A stretch of 64,000 nt of DNA from an uncultured Prevotellaceae bacterium (GCA_902779455.1 CACZBS010000011.1:113177-177176); one strand, 5' to 3'. Counted from the stretch's first letter, positions 1 through 10,457 are shown. Notes: generated by a model not told the origin, from the letters alone. Numbers and translations are program-made.

Positions 1-253
1 TGCCGGGCTTGCGGCAGAGGACGACGCCGGCTCCGAGGCGGACGGCGAGTGCGGAGGCAATGACGAAGCCGCGGCTCTCGATGCCGACGATCTTGGTGAT
101 GCCCTTGTCCTTGTAGATGTCGTAGAGTTCGTCGACCATGATCTGCAGGCAGTCGTGGTTCTTGAAAAGGGTGGTGACGTCGCGGAAGTTGATGCCGGGC
201 TGGGGGAAATCTGGGATGCAGCGCAGATTGTCCATCAATACTTTGTTGTTCAT
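1..253 (-). CDS. apt: Adenine phosphoribosyltransferase, N-terminal part (cut by window edge)
   Basis: The frame read leftward from the ATG at 253 stays open to the window edge. It gives a protein beginning MNNKVLMDNLRCIPDFPQPG, followed by INFRDVTTLFKN and then IVGIESRGFVIASALAVRLG. These are the N-terminal signature and the PRPP-side core of adenine phosphoribosyltransferase, which makes AMP from adenine and PRPP in cytosolic purine salvage. Only about the first 84 residues are present; the catalytic PRPP loop lies outside the window. The gene follows mnmG on the same strand, 181 bp away, and that gap holds a REP-like palindrome at 310-328. Family assignment is firm; completeness cannot be judged. 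Confidence 0.9.
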   Translation of the reverse strand, partial: MNNKVLMDNLRCIPDFPQPGINFRDVTTLFKNHDCLQIMVDELYDIYKDKGITKIVGIESRGFVIASALAVRLGAGVVLCRKPG

Positions 254-309
254 TTTCAGTGGGTTATGTTAAGGGTTATTTGTTGTTTGTTTCACGTGGA
301 ACGTTGGTC

Positions 310-341
310 GTTGCGGCACTGCCGCAACGCACCGGACGGGA
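310..341 (+). repeat. REP-like palindrome copy 1 (apt-mnmG gap)
   Basis: The 19-base palindrome GTTGCGGCACTGCCGCAAC (9-bp arms, 1-base centre) is followed directly by GCACCGGACGGGA and then a purine-rich GC tail reaching about 420. Three more copies with the same flank and orientation lie at 1963, 2769 and 2857. Confidence 0.85.
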
Positions 342-434
342 AGCGGCAGAGAGGGAGCCGAGGGCGAGAGAGCGCGCCGAGGGAGGGAGCGAGGCGGCGG
401 GCGGCGGGATGGGGCTCGGCTCGGGGCGGCTTTG

Positions 435-2468
<2,034 letters not shown>

Positions 2469-2491
2469 TGTCGGATGAAAATTTTCGCTTG

Positions 2492-2499
2492 CAAAGTTA
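2492..2499 (-). promoter_or_regulatory. Probable -7 element of mnmG promoter
   Basis: TAACTTTG on the minus strand, 24 bp before the mnmG ATG, matches the Bacteroidetes TAnnTTTG consensus. I found no matching TTTG at the usual distance upstream. Confidence 0.45.
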
Positions 2500-2563
2500 C
2501 GAAATAAAATCGGGCCGCGGGCTGCGTGGGGCAAAAGTTTTGCTGTTAAATAATTATAATGGC

Positions 2564-2758
2564 TGTCATTTTTGTTTACAATGGAGGCGCGGTGGCGGCA
2601 TAAAGGGGTGCTTCTCGGCGGGAAAAGGACCGCTTCTCGAGGGGAAAAGCGCCGCTTCTCGAGGGGAAAAGGACCGCTTCTTTTTCTGTGGGCGGTTATG
2701 GCGTTGAACCACAGCGGGTTGTGATTTCTTGACGTCTTGCTGCGATTTTTCTTTACAA
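2564..2758 (+). repeat. 196-bp intergenic element, copy A
   Basis: The left end TGTCATTTTTGTTTACAA and right end ATTTTTCTTTACAAGG flank three or four GGAAAAGCGCCGCTTCTC-like units at 2606-2690. It lies in the gap between divergent mnmG and frdC, and REP-like copy 3 begins 10 bp after it. It is the most diverged of the six copies, but its length (195 bp) is conserved. Confidence 0.75.
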
Positions 2759-2768
2759 GGAGGGGGAC

Positions 2769-2888
2769 GTTGCGGCAATGCCGCAACGCACCGGACGGGA
2801 GGAGGCGGCGGAGGGGGCTGCGAGGAGACGGCGGGCCCGGCGGAAAAGCGGGGGACGTTGCGGCAATGCCGCAACGCACCGGACGGGA
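2769..2888 (+). repeat. REP-like palindromes copies 3 and 4, tandem
   Basis: Two exact copies of GTTGCGGCAATGCCGCAAC, each followed by GCACCGGACGGGA, start at 2769 and 2857. The unit length is 88 bp including the GAGGCGGCGGAGGGGG tail; the second tail runs to about 2940. Both have the same orientation as copies 1 and 2. Confidence 0.88.
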
Positions 2889-2997
2889 AGAGGCGGCGGA
2901 GGGGGCCTGCGAGGAGGCGGCGGCGTGGCCACGGGGCGGGGCGGTCTGCTTTGAAACGGTATAAATAGCGCATTAAATGGAATTTCGGGCCGAAAAT

Positions 2998-3029
2998 TTT
3001 GGTTATGTCATAATTTTGTAGTAATTTTG
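2998..3029 (+). promoter_or_regulatory. Promoter of frdCAB
   Basis: TTTG at 2998-3001, a 20-bp spacer and TAATTTTG at 3022-3029. A second TAATTTTG lies at 3011-3018. The inferred 5' leader is about 110 nt and has no clear Shine-Dalgarno before the frdC ATG at 3149. Confidence 0.6.
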
Positions 3030-3148
3030 TGGCCACAATACGTGCGTATATACTAATAACATGGTATTTACCTTGCATCCCGTGAGGGCCTGAAGCGTAT
3101 CTATAAAAACATTCAATCAATATCTAATCAATTAAATTTCAACAACTT

Positions 3149-3874
3149 ATGTGGTTATTAAAATCATCTATCGGTCGTAAAGTTGTTATGTCTGTGACGG
3201 GCATAGCGCTGATCTTGTTCCTGACATTCCACTGTTGCATGAACATCGCGGCGCTCTTCTCCGGCGAGGCTTACAACACGATTTGTGAATTGCTCGGCGC
3301 CAACTGGTATGCCGTGGTTGCAACGATGGGTCTGGCCCTGCTGGCTGTGATCCACATCGTCTATGCTTTCATTCTGACGGCTCAGAACCGCCGTGCCCGT
3401 GGCGACAACCGCTACGAGGTGTCGACGACGGTTAATGCCGGCAAGGTGGAGTGGGCCTCGAAGAACATGCTCGTGCTGGGCATCATCATCCTTCTGGGTC
3501 TGCTGCTTCACCTGTTCAACTTCTGGTACAACATGATGTTTGCCGAGTTGTTCCCCTCGATTCACTACGATCCCGCTCCTGCCGACGGTTTCGGCAAGAT
3601 TGTGTCGACGTTCTCGAACCCCATCTTCGTGGTGCTCTACGTCATCTGGATCGTGGCCATCTGGTTCCATCTCTCCCACGGTTTCTGGTCAGCCATCCAC
3701 ACGCTGGGCTGGAGCGGCAAGATCTGGCAGAAGCGCTGGCAGTGCATCGGTCTGGTCTACGTGACGCTGCTCATGCTGTGCTTCCTAGTTGTCGTGCTGG
3801 CCTTCGCCTTCGGTTGCGCTCCGAGCCTTTGCGGCGGTTGCTGCGGCGGCGGTGCCTGCTGTGGCGGCTGTTAA
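3149..3874 (+). CDS. frdC: Succinate dehydrogenase/fumarate reductase cytochrome b subunit, with Cys-rich tail
   Basis: Membrane anchor and di-haem cytochrome b subunit of the Bacteroidetes quinol:fumarate reductase, which passes electrons from menaquinol to FrdAB during fermentation to succinate and propionate. The 241 residues contain five hydrophobic segments: IALILFLTFHCCMNIAALF, VVATMGLALLAVIHIVYAFI, MLVLGIIILLGLLLHLF, FVVLYVIWIVAIWFHLSHGF and IGLVYVTLLMLCFLVVVLAF. Their histidines are plausible haem ligands. The last 20 residues form a Gly/Cys-rich tail with seven cysteines, ending CGGCCGGGACCGGC; no haem or quinone function for it is known to me. The gene heads an operon with frdA (37-bp gap) and frdB (5-bp gap). 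The subunit call is firm from both sequence and gene order. Confidence 0.93.
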   Translation: MWLLKSSIGRKVVMSVTGIALILFLTFHCCMNIAALFSGEAYNTICELLGANWYAVVATMGLALLAVIHIVYAFILTAQNRRARGDNRYEVSTTVNAGKVEWASKNMLVLGIIILLGLLLHLFNFWYNMMFAELFPSIHYDPAPADGFGKIVSTFSNPIFVVLYVIWIVAIWFHLSHGFWSAIHTLGWSGKIWQKRWQCIGLVYVTLLMLCFLVVVLAFAFGCAPSLCGGCCGGGACCGGC

Positions 3875-3911
3875 TGAATTGAATATTGAATATTGAAAAT
3901 TGAAAATTATT

Positions 3912-5891
3912 ATGGCAAAAGTAATTGATTCAAAGATTCCCGCAGGTCCCGTGCCTGAGAAATGGAAGGAATATAAGGCTCATCAGCGTCTGGTCAACCC
4001 GAAGAACAAGCTGAAGCTCGACGTCATCGTTGTCGGCACCGGTCTGGCTGGCGCCTCGGCTGCCGCCAGCCTCGGCGAGATGGGCTTCAACGTCATCAAC
4101 CTGTGCATTCAGGACTCTCCCCGTCGCGCCCACTCGATTGCCGCCCAGGGCGGTATCAACGCTGCCAAGTGCTATCAGAACGACGGCGACTCGGTCTATC
4201 GTCTGTTCTACGACACGGTGAAGGGCGGCGACTATCGTGCCCGCGAGGCCAACGTCTATCGTCTGGCTGAGGTGTCGAACAACATCATCGACCAGTGCGT
4301 GGCTCAGGGTGTTCCCTTCGCCCGTGAGTATGGCGGCATGCTGGCCAACCGCTCGTTCGGCGGTGCCCAGGTGAGCCGCACGTTCTATGCCAAGGGTCAG
4401 ACGGGCCAGCAGCTGCTGCTCGGCGCCTACAGCTCGCTGAGCTGCCAGGTGGAGGCCAAGAAGGTGAAGCTCTACACGCGTTATGAGATGGAGGACGTCG
4501 TCATCGTCGACGGCCGCGCCCGCGGCATCATCGCCAAGAACCTCGTCACCGGTAAGCTGGAGCGCTTCTCGGCCAACGCCGTGGTCATCGCCACCGGCGG
4601 TTATGGCAACACCTACTTCCTCTCGACGAACGCCATGGGCTGCAACTGCACCGCTGCCGTCCAGTGCTATCGCAAGGGAGCATATTTTGCTAACCCCTCC
4701 TATGTCCAGATTCACCCCACCTGCATCCCCGTCCACGGCGACAAGCAGTCGAAGCTGACCCTGATGTCAGAGTCGCTCCGCAACGACGGCCGCATCTGGG
4801 TGCCCAAGAAGCTGGAGGACGCCAAGGCCCTTCAGGCCGGCACGAAGCAGGGATGGGAGATTCCCGAGGAGGACCGCGACTACTATCTGGAGCGCCGCTA
4901 TCCCGCATTCGGTAACCTCGTGCCCCGCGACGTCGCCTCGCGTGCCGCCAAGGAGCGCTGCGACAAGGGCTACGGCGTGAACAACACCGGTCTGGCCGTG
5001 TTCCTCGACTTCTCTGAGTCGATCAACCGCCTCGGCCTCGACGTCATCATGCAGCGCTACGGCAACCTCTTCGAGATGTACGAGGAGATCACGGACGTGT
5101 TCCCCGGCGACGTGGCCAACGAGATCAACGGCGTGAAGTATTACAAGCCCATGATGATCTATCCCGCCATCCACTACACCATGGGCGGCATCTGGGTCGA
5201 CTATGAGCTGCAGACCTCCATCCCCGGCCTGTTCGCCATCGGCGAGTGCAACTTCTCCGACCACGGCGCCAACCGCCTCGGCGCATCGGCCCTGATGCAG
5301 GGTCTGGCCGACGGCTACTTCGTGCTGCCTTACACCATCCAGAACTACCTGGCCGACCAGGCCGTATGGCCGAAGGTCTCCACCGACCGTCCCGAGTTCG
5401 CCGAGGCCGAGAAGGGCGTCAACGCTGAGCTCGACCGCCTGCTCAACATCAAGGGCAAGCGCTCCGTCGACAGCATCCACAAGGAGCTGGGCCACATCAT
5501 GTGGGAGTACGTCGGCATGGGCCGCACCGCCGAGGGCCTGAAGACCGGTCTGAAGAAGATGCACGACCTGGAGAAGGAGTTCGACACCAACCTCTTCGTG
5601 CCCGGCACGAAGGAGGGTCTCAACGTCGAGCTCGACAAGGCCGTCCACCTGCGCGACTTCTTCACCATGGGTCAGCTCGTCGCCTTCGACGCCCTGAGCC
5701 GTAACGAGTCGTGCGGCGGCCACTTCCGCGAGGAATACCAGACGGAGGAAGGCGAGGCCAAGCGCGACGACGAGAACTACTTCTACGTCGGCTGCTGGGA
5801 GTACAAGGGCAAGGGCAACGAGCCCGAGCTCATCAAGGAGCCGCTGGAGTATGAAGCAATCAAAGTACAAACCCGTAACTATAAGAATTAA
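3912..5891 (+). CDS. frdA: Fumarate reductase/succinate dehydrogenase flavoprotein subunit
   Basis: Catalytic subunit carrying covalent FAD, interconverting fumarate and succinate. From the ATG at 3912 it has 659 residues, the size of the Bacteroidetes/epsilonproteobacterial type. The FAD-binding motif is VGTGLAGAS at residues 41-49. Likely FAD-linking His74 lies in [31 protein letters not shown], typical of the flavoprotein core, lies in the middle. A TTG at 3900 in the same frame could add MKII, but the ATG fits the family start ([10 protein letters not shown]). Codon use is strongly biased to C-ending codons, as expected for a highly expressed gene. Second gene of frdCAB. Confidence 0.97.
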   Translation: MAKVIDSKIPAGPVPEKWKEYKAHQRLVNPKNKLKLDVIVVGTGLAGASAAASLGEMGFNVINLCIQDSPRRAHSIAAQGGINAAKCYQNDGDSVYRLFYDTVKGGDYRAREANVYRLAEVSNNIIDQCVAQGVPFAREYGGMLANRSFGGAQVSRTFYAKGQTGQQLLLGAYSSLSCQVEAKKVKLYTRYEMEDVVIVDGRARGIIAKNLVTGKLERFSANAVVIATGGYGNTYFLSTNAMGCNCTAAVQCYRKGAYFANPSYVQIHPTCIPVHGDKQSKLTLMSESLRNDGRIWVPKKLEDAKALQAGTKQGWEIPEEDRDYYLERRYPAFGNLVPRDVASRAAKERCDKGYGVNNTGLAVFLDFSESINRLGLDVIMQRYGNLFEMYEEITDVFPGDVANEINGVKYYKPMMIYPAIHYTMGGIWVDYELQTSIPGLFAIGECNFSDHGANRLGASALMQGLADGYFVLPYTIQNYLADQAVWPKVSTDRPEFAEAEKGVNAELDRLLNIKGKRSVDSIHKELGHIMWEYVGMGRTAEGLKTGLKKMHDLEKEFDTNLFVPGTKEGLNVELDKAVHLRDFFTMGQLVAFDALSRNESCGGHFREEYQTEEGEAKRDDENYFYVGCWEYKGKGNEPELIKEPLEYEAIKVQTRNYKN

Positions 5892-5896
5892 AGACT

Positions 5897-6655
5897 ATGG
5901 CTAAGAATATAAGTTTCACGATTAAATTTTGGCATCAGAATGGTCCGAAAGATGCGGGTCACTTCGATACGCACGAAATGCACGACATCCCTGATGACAC
6001 CTCGTTCCTCGAGATGCTCGACATCCTGAACGAGGAGCTCATCAACGAGGGCAAGGAGCCCTTCGTCTTCGACCACGACTGCCGCGAGGGCATCTGCGGC
6101 ATGTGCTCGCTCTACATCAACGGCACGCCCCACGGTAAGACCGAGCGCGGCGCCACCACCTGCCAGCTCTACATGCGCCGCTTCAACGACGGCGACGTCA
6201 TCACCGTCGAGCCCTGGCGCTCGGCCGCCTTCCCCGTCATCAAGGACTGCATGGTCGACCGCAACGCCTTCGACAAGATCATCCAGGCCGGCGGCTACAC
6301 CACCGTCCGCACCGGTCAGGCCCAGGACGCCAACGCCATCCTCATCCCCAAGGAGGACGCCGACGAGGCCATGGACTGCGCCTCGTGCATCGGCTGCGGC
6401 GCCTGCGTCGCTGCCTGTAAGAACGGCTCGGCCATGCTCTTCGTCTCGTCGAAGGTGTCTCAGCTCGCCCTCCTGCCCCAGGGCCGCGTAGAGGCCGCCA
6501 AGCGCGCCAAGGCCATGGTCATGCGCATGGAGGAGCTCGGCTTCGGCAACTGCACCAACACCCGCGCCTGCGAGGCCGTCTGCCCGAAGAACGAGACCAT
6601 CGCCAACATCGCCCGCCTGAACCGCGAGTTCATCAAGGCTAAGCTGGCCGACTGA
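5897..6655 (+). CDS. frdB: Fumarate reductase/succinate dehydrogenase iron-sulfur subunit
   Basis: Electron-transfer subunit linking FrdC haem to FrdA flavin. The 252 residues hold an N-terminal ferredoxin fold with [2Fe-2S] ligands in CREGICGMC (Cys62, 67, 70) and Cys89. The C-terminal domain has [10 protein letters not shown] (from Cys161), a later [10 protein letters not shown] (Cys225, Cys229) and other cysteines for the [4Fe-4S] and [3Fe-4S] clusters. It begins 5 bp after frdA and is followed by a hairpin at 6670-6718, so it probably ends the operon. Length and motifs are normal. Confidence 0.96.
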   Translation: MAKNISFTIKFWHQNGPKDAGHFDTHEMHDIPDDTSFLEMLDILNEELINEGKEPFVFDHDCREGICGMCSLYINGTPHGKTERGATTCQLYMRRFNDGDVITVEPWRSAAFPVIKDCMVDRNAFDKIIQAGGYTTVRTGQAQDANAILIPKEDADEAMDCASCIGCGACVAACKNGSAMLFVSSKVSQLALLPQGRVEAAKRAKAMVMRMEELGFGNCTNTRACEAVCPKNETIANIARLNREFIKAKLAD

Positions 6656-6669
6656 TTATCCCACCTCTG

Positions 6670-6718
6670 AGTCCCCCCTTCGCCCTCCTTTACGAGGAGA
6701 GCGGAGGGGGCTTTGTAT
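6670..6718 (+). terminator. Probable terminator after frdB
   Basis: An imperfect G/C-rich hairpin: CCCCCCTTCGCCCTCC pairs with GGAGAGCGGAGGGGG across a short loop at about 6691, followed by CTTTGTATTTCCTTT. It lies 15 bp after the frdB stop. Confidence 0.6.
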
Positions 6719-6734
6719 TTCCTTTATATATTAT

Positions 6735-8075
6735 ATGAACACCGACTTCAGACTGCCGACGGAGCACAGCATGAAGCGACGCAGCGATGGCCACGACTAT
6801 AGCCGCAAGGGCGTCTATCACATCACCATCAGCGCCTCGGAAGAACTGCGGCAGCCGTTCGGACGCATCGCCGGGCGCCTGGACAGGCCCGACGGCGACA
6901 GCGACGCGCCGCACGTGGAGCTGACGCCCGTGGGGCGCATGGTGGCCGAAGAGCTGACGGGAAGCATCCGCCAGCACTACCCGATGCTCGAGGTCATCGA
7001 TTTTGTCGTCATGCCCAAGCATCTCCATTTCCTGCTGCAGGCCCATGGCGACGTCGTCTCGCAGAACGGCAAGGCCACCCATCTGGGGCATGTCATCGCC
7101 GGGTTTAAATACGGCTGCAACAAGCGGTTTTGGGCCATGACGGGCATTGCCGACCTGGCGACAAAATCGCCAGGCACACTGACGAGCCCCGCCGCCCCGC
7201 CGTCCCCTTCCAGCGCCGCCGCCCCCGCCCCTTCCTCGGGCGCCGGCCCCGCCGTTCCCCCTTCGTGCCCCGCCGCCCCTTCCTCGGGCGCCGGCCCCGC
7301 CGTTCCCCTTTCGCGCCCCGCCGTTCCCGCAGGCAGTGTGCTTGGCGATTCAGTCGCCAAGAAAGGCGCTGCGGAAAAAGAAAAGCTGCCGCCGCTGTTC
7401 GAAAAGGGCTATTGCGACGTCATGCCCGTCGATGCCGCCCAACTGGCCACGCAGCGGGCCTATATCCGCGCCAATCCCCGCAGCCGCCTGCTCCGGATGA
7501 CCAACCGCCAATGGCTGCAGCCGCACCGCCTGACGGTCGACACCGCCGTGAGCCTCCCCGCCCTTTATGGCTACCTGCAGCGCGAGTGCCCCCGTCAGCT
7601 CACTGCCGACCTGTTTTCCTCGATTTCATCGAGACTTTTGCAGGCCGGCGGCCACGTCCTGTGCGACAGCTACGGCAACCTCGAGCTGCTCCGACGCCCG
7701 CTGCTGCCCGTGGTCTGCCATCGTGCCGACGCGGCCCTGTTCCCCAATCAGAAGTCGCGCTGCCTGTCAGCCGCCGCCTCGGGCTCCGTGCTCGTCTCCG
7801 CCCGCATCTCGCCCTCGGAGAAGGAGATTCTGGACACGGCCCTCCTCTCCGGCTTTCCCGTCGTCCTGCTTGAGGCCAACGGTTTCCCCGACATCTTCCA
7901 TCCCTCCGCCGACCGCATGGACGACTGCGCTGCGGGTCGTCTCCTGCTCCTGACGCCATGGTCCTATCAGTTCCGCAATCACGACGAATCCGTCAGCGTC
8001 CCCTTCTGCAAGACGATGAACTGCATGGTCCAGGCCGTCTGTCGCCAGAAAGACTCCTGGTGGAAACAGTCTTAG
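6735..8075 (+). CDS. REP-associated-type Y1 (HUH) transposase fused to a Rossmann-like C-terminal domain
   Basis: Residues about 20-260 are a Y1/TnpA-REP domain: DYSRKGVYHITIS, then VVMPKHLHFLL with the HxH pair His96/His98, then AGFKYGCNKRF with candidate catalytic Tyr126, then LFEKGYCDVMPV and YIRANPRSRLL, matching the usual end of the family (YIxxNP). Such enzymes nick single-stranded DNA at REP-type hairpins. Residues about 143-207 are a Thr/Ala/Pro/Ser-rich insert between the Tyr helix and the last part of the domain, flanked in DNA by inverted hairpins (7155-7361). Residues about 262-446 form a second domain (VLCDSYGNLELLRRPLLPVV, SARISPSEKEILDTALLSGF, EANGFPDIFHP, AAGRLLLLTPW) whose order resembles the DprA/Smf Rossmann fold; this likeness is my inference. 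A start at Met13 (6771) is possible. The neighbours frdB and the PRiA4 gene show no functional link. Confidence 0.82.
   Translation: MNTDFRLPTEHSMKRRSDGHDYSRKGVYHITISASEELRQPFGRIAGRLDRPDGDSDAPHVELTPVGRMVAEELTGSIRQHYPMLEVIDFVVMPKHLHFLLQAHGDVVSQNGKATHLGHVIAGFKYGCNKRFWAMTGIADLATKSPGTLTSPAAPPSPSSAAAPAPSSGAGPAVPPSCPAAPSSGAGPAVPLSRPAVPAGSVLGDSVAKKGAAEKEKLPPLFEKGYCDVMPVDAAQLATQRAYIRANPRSRLLRMTNRQWLQPHRLTVDTAVSLPALYGYLQRECPRQLTADLFSSISSRLLQAGGHVLCDSYGNLELLRRPLLPVVCHRADAALFPNQKSRCLSAAASGSVLVSARISPSEKEILDTALLSGFPVVLLEANGFPDIFHPSADRMDDCAAGRLLLLTPWSYQFRNHDESVSVPFCKTMNCMVQAVCRQKDSWWKQS
7155..7361 (+). repeat. Paired inverted hairpins around low-complexity segment inside the transposase gene
   Basis: CTGGCGACAAAATCGCCAG at 7155-7173 and a matching hairpin TGGCGATTCAGTCGCCA within 7341-7361. 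Next to each, on the inner side, sit GCACACTG (first copy) and CAGTGTGC (second copy), so the two units are inverted copies of one sequence with about four mismatches in 27. Between them is about 160 bp of GC-rich sequence with a 36-40 bp direct repeat (GCCCCTTCCTCGGGCGCCGG at about 7226 and 7279). Confidence 0.8.
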
Positions 8076-8101
8076 CCGGCCATCGCTTATTCAGGAAAAG
8101 A

Positions 8102-8168
8102 ATTCACGGATTTCGCAAATTAAGAACAAGAGCCCTCCGGGCGCCGATCATTCGCGAAATCCGTGAAA
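8102..8168. repeat. Inverted repeat between transposase and PRiA4 gene, possible bidirectional terminator
   Basis: ATTCACGGATTTCGC at 8102-8116 pairs with GCGAAATCCGTGAA at 8153-8167. It sits in the 119-bp gap between two convergent genes, directly 3' of the transposase. It could terminate transcription from both sides or be a repeat associated with the transposase. Confidence 0.55.
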
Positions 8169-8194
8169 TCTGTGGTTGAGAATCATGGCTATTC

Positions 8195-10345
8195 CTACCG
8201 GTCAGCCGGGGGCACGGGGTTGTCCGCCACGAAGCGGCGCACGGCCTCGCCGACGGCCTGCCGGTCGGCCTGATCGTCGGTCTGCAGCAGGTCGATGGGG
8301 TGGGGTGTGCGCTTGGTGTAGCGCCCTATTTTCTTGAGCGTCATGGTGAACGTGTCGACCACCTTCTTCTTGTTCTTCAGTCGCAGTTCGGCCGTCTCGT
8401 CCTTTTCTGCGAGCAGCTCGCTGAGCGTGCTGTAGTCCGTGCCGTCCATGCTCCAGTAGTCGCTCTCGAGGGCATGGTCGTCGGCATCCGAGAGGAATCG
8501 GAACTCGTTGTCCAGAAGACTTTGCAGCTCGTAAGGCTCGGTCGGCATCATGCGTCCGAAGACGGCCATGGTGAGCTCAGTGACGCCCGTGAGCGTCATG
8601 TTCGACGGCACCTGCAGCAGCCGCATCTCGCGTCCGTGCTCTATCTGCAGTTCGTATCTCTTAGCCTTTTCCGACGTGTCGTAGATGCCGTCGATGTCTT
8701 CATGGAGATCCTCGTCATCCTCGTCGTTTTGTGCGTCCGACATGTCAAAAAGGCCCATTTCATCGTTAAAATCCATTTGCGCGAGCTCCTCCTTGTCGTT
8801 CAGGTAGTCGTCGATGCTGCTGTATTTGCAGCAGAACGGCTGTTTCTTGTCGTTCATCACGCGCTCAATCTCGTCGATGCCGTCGTCGAGGACGGCCGTG
8901 GGGAACTGCAGTTCGGCGAAGATGCGTCGCAGCGTGGGCAGCGTCTCGTGTACGTGGGCTGTGGCCAGCGTGATGGCATACTGCTCCAGGTTCATCGGCG
9001 AGGCCCCCTTGAGGCAGATGTCGAGGCAGTGGTTCATGAACTTGACGATCATGGCCGTGATGCGCAGTCGCTGCTCGGGGTGGCGCAGCAGGGTCCAGAC
9101 GAGGGCGTTCATCACGACCGGCTTCACGCTGGGAATGACGCCCTGTTCGTAGAGGAAGCGCTCGAGCACCTCGGGCTTTCGGTGGCCCAGCTGATAGATG
9201 GCCGCCGCGGGCCACTCCTCGTAGCGCAGGATGTAGGCATAGACGAAGTGGGCATCCTGTCGGAGCGCCTCGAGTGCCACGTCGAGCAGGTCGTCCATGC
9301 CCATCCGCTCCATCATCCACAGGGGTCCCAGCAGGCGCCAGCGGTTGCCCGGATTGTGCGGGTCGAATCGTGCGAAGAGTCGGTTCATGTAGCCCCGCAG
9401 CTCGTCGGCCATGTCGCGTCGGCTGAGCTTCATGTTCTTGGCGTCGTCCTCGACGAAATGGCACAGCTCCACCTTGTCGTCGTCGTGCTCCGTGTTCCAG
9501 AAAGGTCCGAGCCAGGCGATCTGCTTAGCCGCCCGTGCCTCGTAGTCGGGCTTCTTATACCGATAGAACCGTTGGTTTTCGATGTCGGGCAGCGACGTTT
9601 TGCCCGCCATGAGGCTTTCGAACTCCTCGCGGTCCTCGGGGCGTATTTTCTCCGCCAGGTCCTTCATCTTGTCGAGTATTTTCAGGAAGTCAGGCTGCAG
9701 GAAGTCTTTTGGCGCAGCGCTTTTCGTCGCGCTCTTGCCCTTGCCCTTGCCGACGGGCGTGGCCTTCAGACGCTTCAGGCTGTCGTTCACGCCGATGCGG
9801 TCGAACGCCTTCGGGTCGAACTCCCGCGGATCGTCCAGTCCCAGCCATTCCATGTAGCTCTGCGTCTCCTCGTCGTCGGGCTCCTCGGTGAGCAGCCGCT
9901 TCATCTCCTCGTAGCCCCACGGGCCGCCGCAGTCCTCGGGCGGGCAGGCCCCCTTGCCGTCGGTGCAGACGGGGTGGTCCGGCGTCTTGTCGGCGTCGGT
10001 CTTCTCGAGCGTCATGTCGTGGATCCAGTCGTCGCCGAAGTCGTAGACGTAGACCATCTTCTTGATCTTCTTCTCCTTCAGGAATCCTGCGACGAGGGTC
10101 TCCCTGGCGTCGATGCTGTCAAAGTCGAATCCGAAGTCGGCCTCCCTGTCGGATTCGCAGACCGACCATCCTCGGTCGTAGGGTTGTTTCTGGAATTGAT
10201 ACAGGTGCTCATTCTCCCATCCGAAGGCTTTCTGGATGGTGAGGTGCAGGTCGTGAAACGTGAAGTTGTCCGGAATCTGGATTCTGCGCCATACGGGTGG
10301 CCGCTTGATGTTGCGGATCTGGATCTTGAATGTCATGGTTCCCAT
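8195..10345 (-). CDS. Large protein with PRiA4 ORF3-like domains at both ends
   Basis: From the ATG at 10345 (MGTMTFKIQIRNIKRPPVWR) it has 716 residues. Residues 1-190 match the plasmid pRiA4b ORF-3-like domain: PPVWRRIQIPDNFTFHDLHL, QKAFGWENEHLYQF, then VYVYDFGDDWIHDMTLEK and CGGPWGYEEM. The last ~150 residues (LLQVPSNMTLTGVTELTMAV, TLSELLAEKDETAELRLKNK, DTFTMTLKKIGRYTKR) look like a second, degenerate copy. The middle (about 270-560) is acidic and helical with repeated Trp/Leu-rich segments, reminiscent of helical-repeat proteins. No biochemical role is known to me for this family; it is cytosolic (no signal peptide or membrane segment). A second start at 10336 is possible. It is divergent from the EamA gene and convergent with the transposase gene. 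Confidence 0.75.
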   Translation of the reverse strand: MGTMTFKIQIRNIKRPPVWRRIQIPDNFTFHDLHLTIQKAFGWENEHLYQFQKQPYDRGWSVCESDREADFGFDFDSIDARETLVAGFLKEKKIKKMVYVYDFGDDWIHDMTLEKTDADKTPDHPVCTDGKGACPPEDCGGPWGYEEMKRLLTEEPDDEETQSYMEWLGLDDPREFDPKAFDRIGVNDSLKRLKATPVGKGKGKSATKSAAPKDFLQPDFLKILDKMKDLAEKIRPEDREEFESLMAGKTSLPDIENQRFYRYKKPDYEARAAKQIAWLGPFWNTEHDDDKVELCHFVEDDAKNMKLSRRDMADELRGYMNRLFARFDPHNPGNRWRLLGPLWMMERMGMDDLLDVALEALRQDAHFVYAYILRYEEWPAAAIYQLGHRKPEVLERFLYEQGVIPSVKPVVMNALVWTLLRHPEQRLRITAMIVKFMNHCLDICLKGASPMNLEQYAITLATAHVHETLPTLRRIFAELQFPTAVLDDGIDEIERVMNDKKQPFCCKYSSIDDYLNDKEELAQMDFNDEMGLFDMSDAQNDEDDEDLHEDIDGIYDTSEKAKRYELQIEHGREMRLLQVPSNMTLTGVTELTMAVFGRMMPTEPYELQSLLDNEFRFLSDADDHALESDYWSMDGTDYSTLSELLAEKDETAELRLKNKKKVVDTFTMTLKKIGRYTKRTPHPIDLLQTDDQADRQAVGEAVRRFVADNPVPPADR

Positions 10346-10426
10346 GCGATGGATTGTTTTTATATTAGTAAGATTCTGCAAAGATAGCAAAAAGTTCCGA
10401 CACCAGCGGCTTTTCCTGCCGCATAT

Positions 10427-10457
10427 TTTGTATAAAGAAAAATTATTCGTAATTTTG
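10427..10457 (+). promoter_or_regulatory. Promoter of the EamA transporter gene
   Basis: TTTG at 10427-10430, a 19-bp spacer and TAATTTTG at 10450-10457, 21 bp before the ATG at 10479. On the other strand TATCTTTG at 10379-10386 may serve the PRiA4 gene. Confidence 0.7.

Noticed and set aside
2469-2879. N-terminal extension of MnmG by 137 codons
   Set aside because: The extra part translates intergenic repeats (REP-like and 196-bp element), and the conserved protein begins at MILNYDVVV from the ATG at 2468, preceded by a promoter-like box.
3900-3911. TTG start four codons upstream of the frdA ATG
   Set aside because: [10 protein letters not shown] at 3912 fits the family N-terminus; the upstream codons lie in AT-rich spacer sequence.
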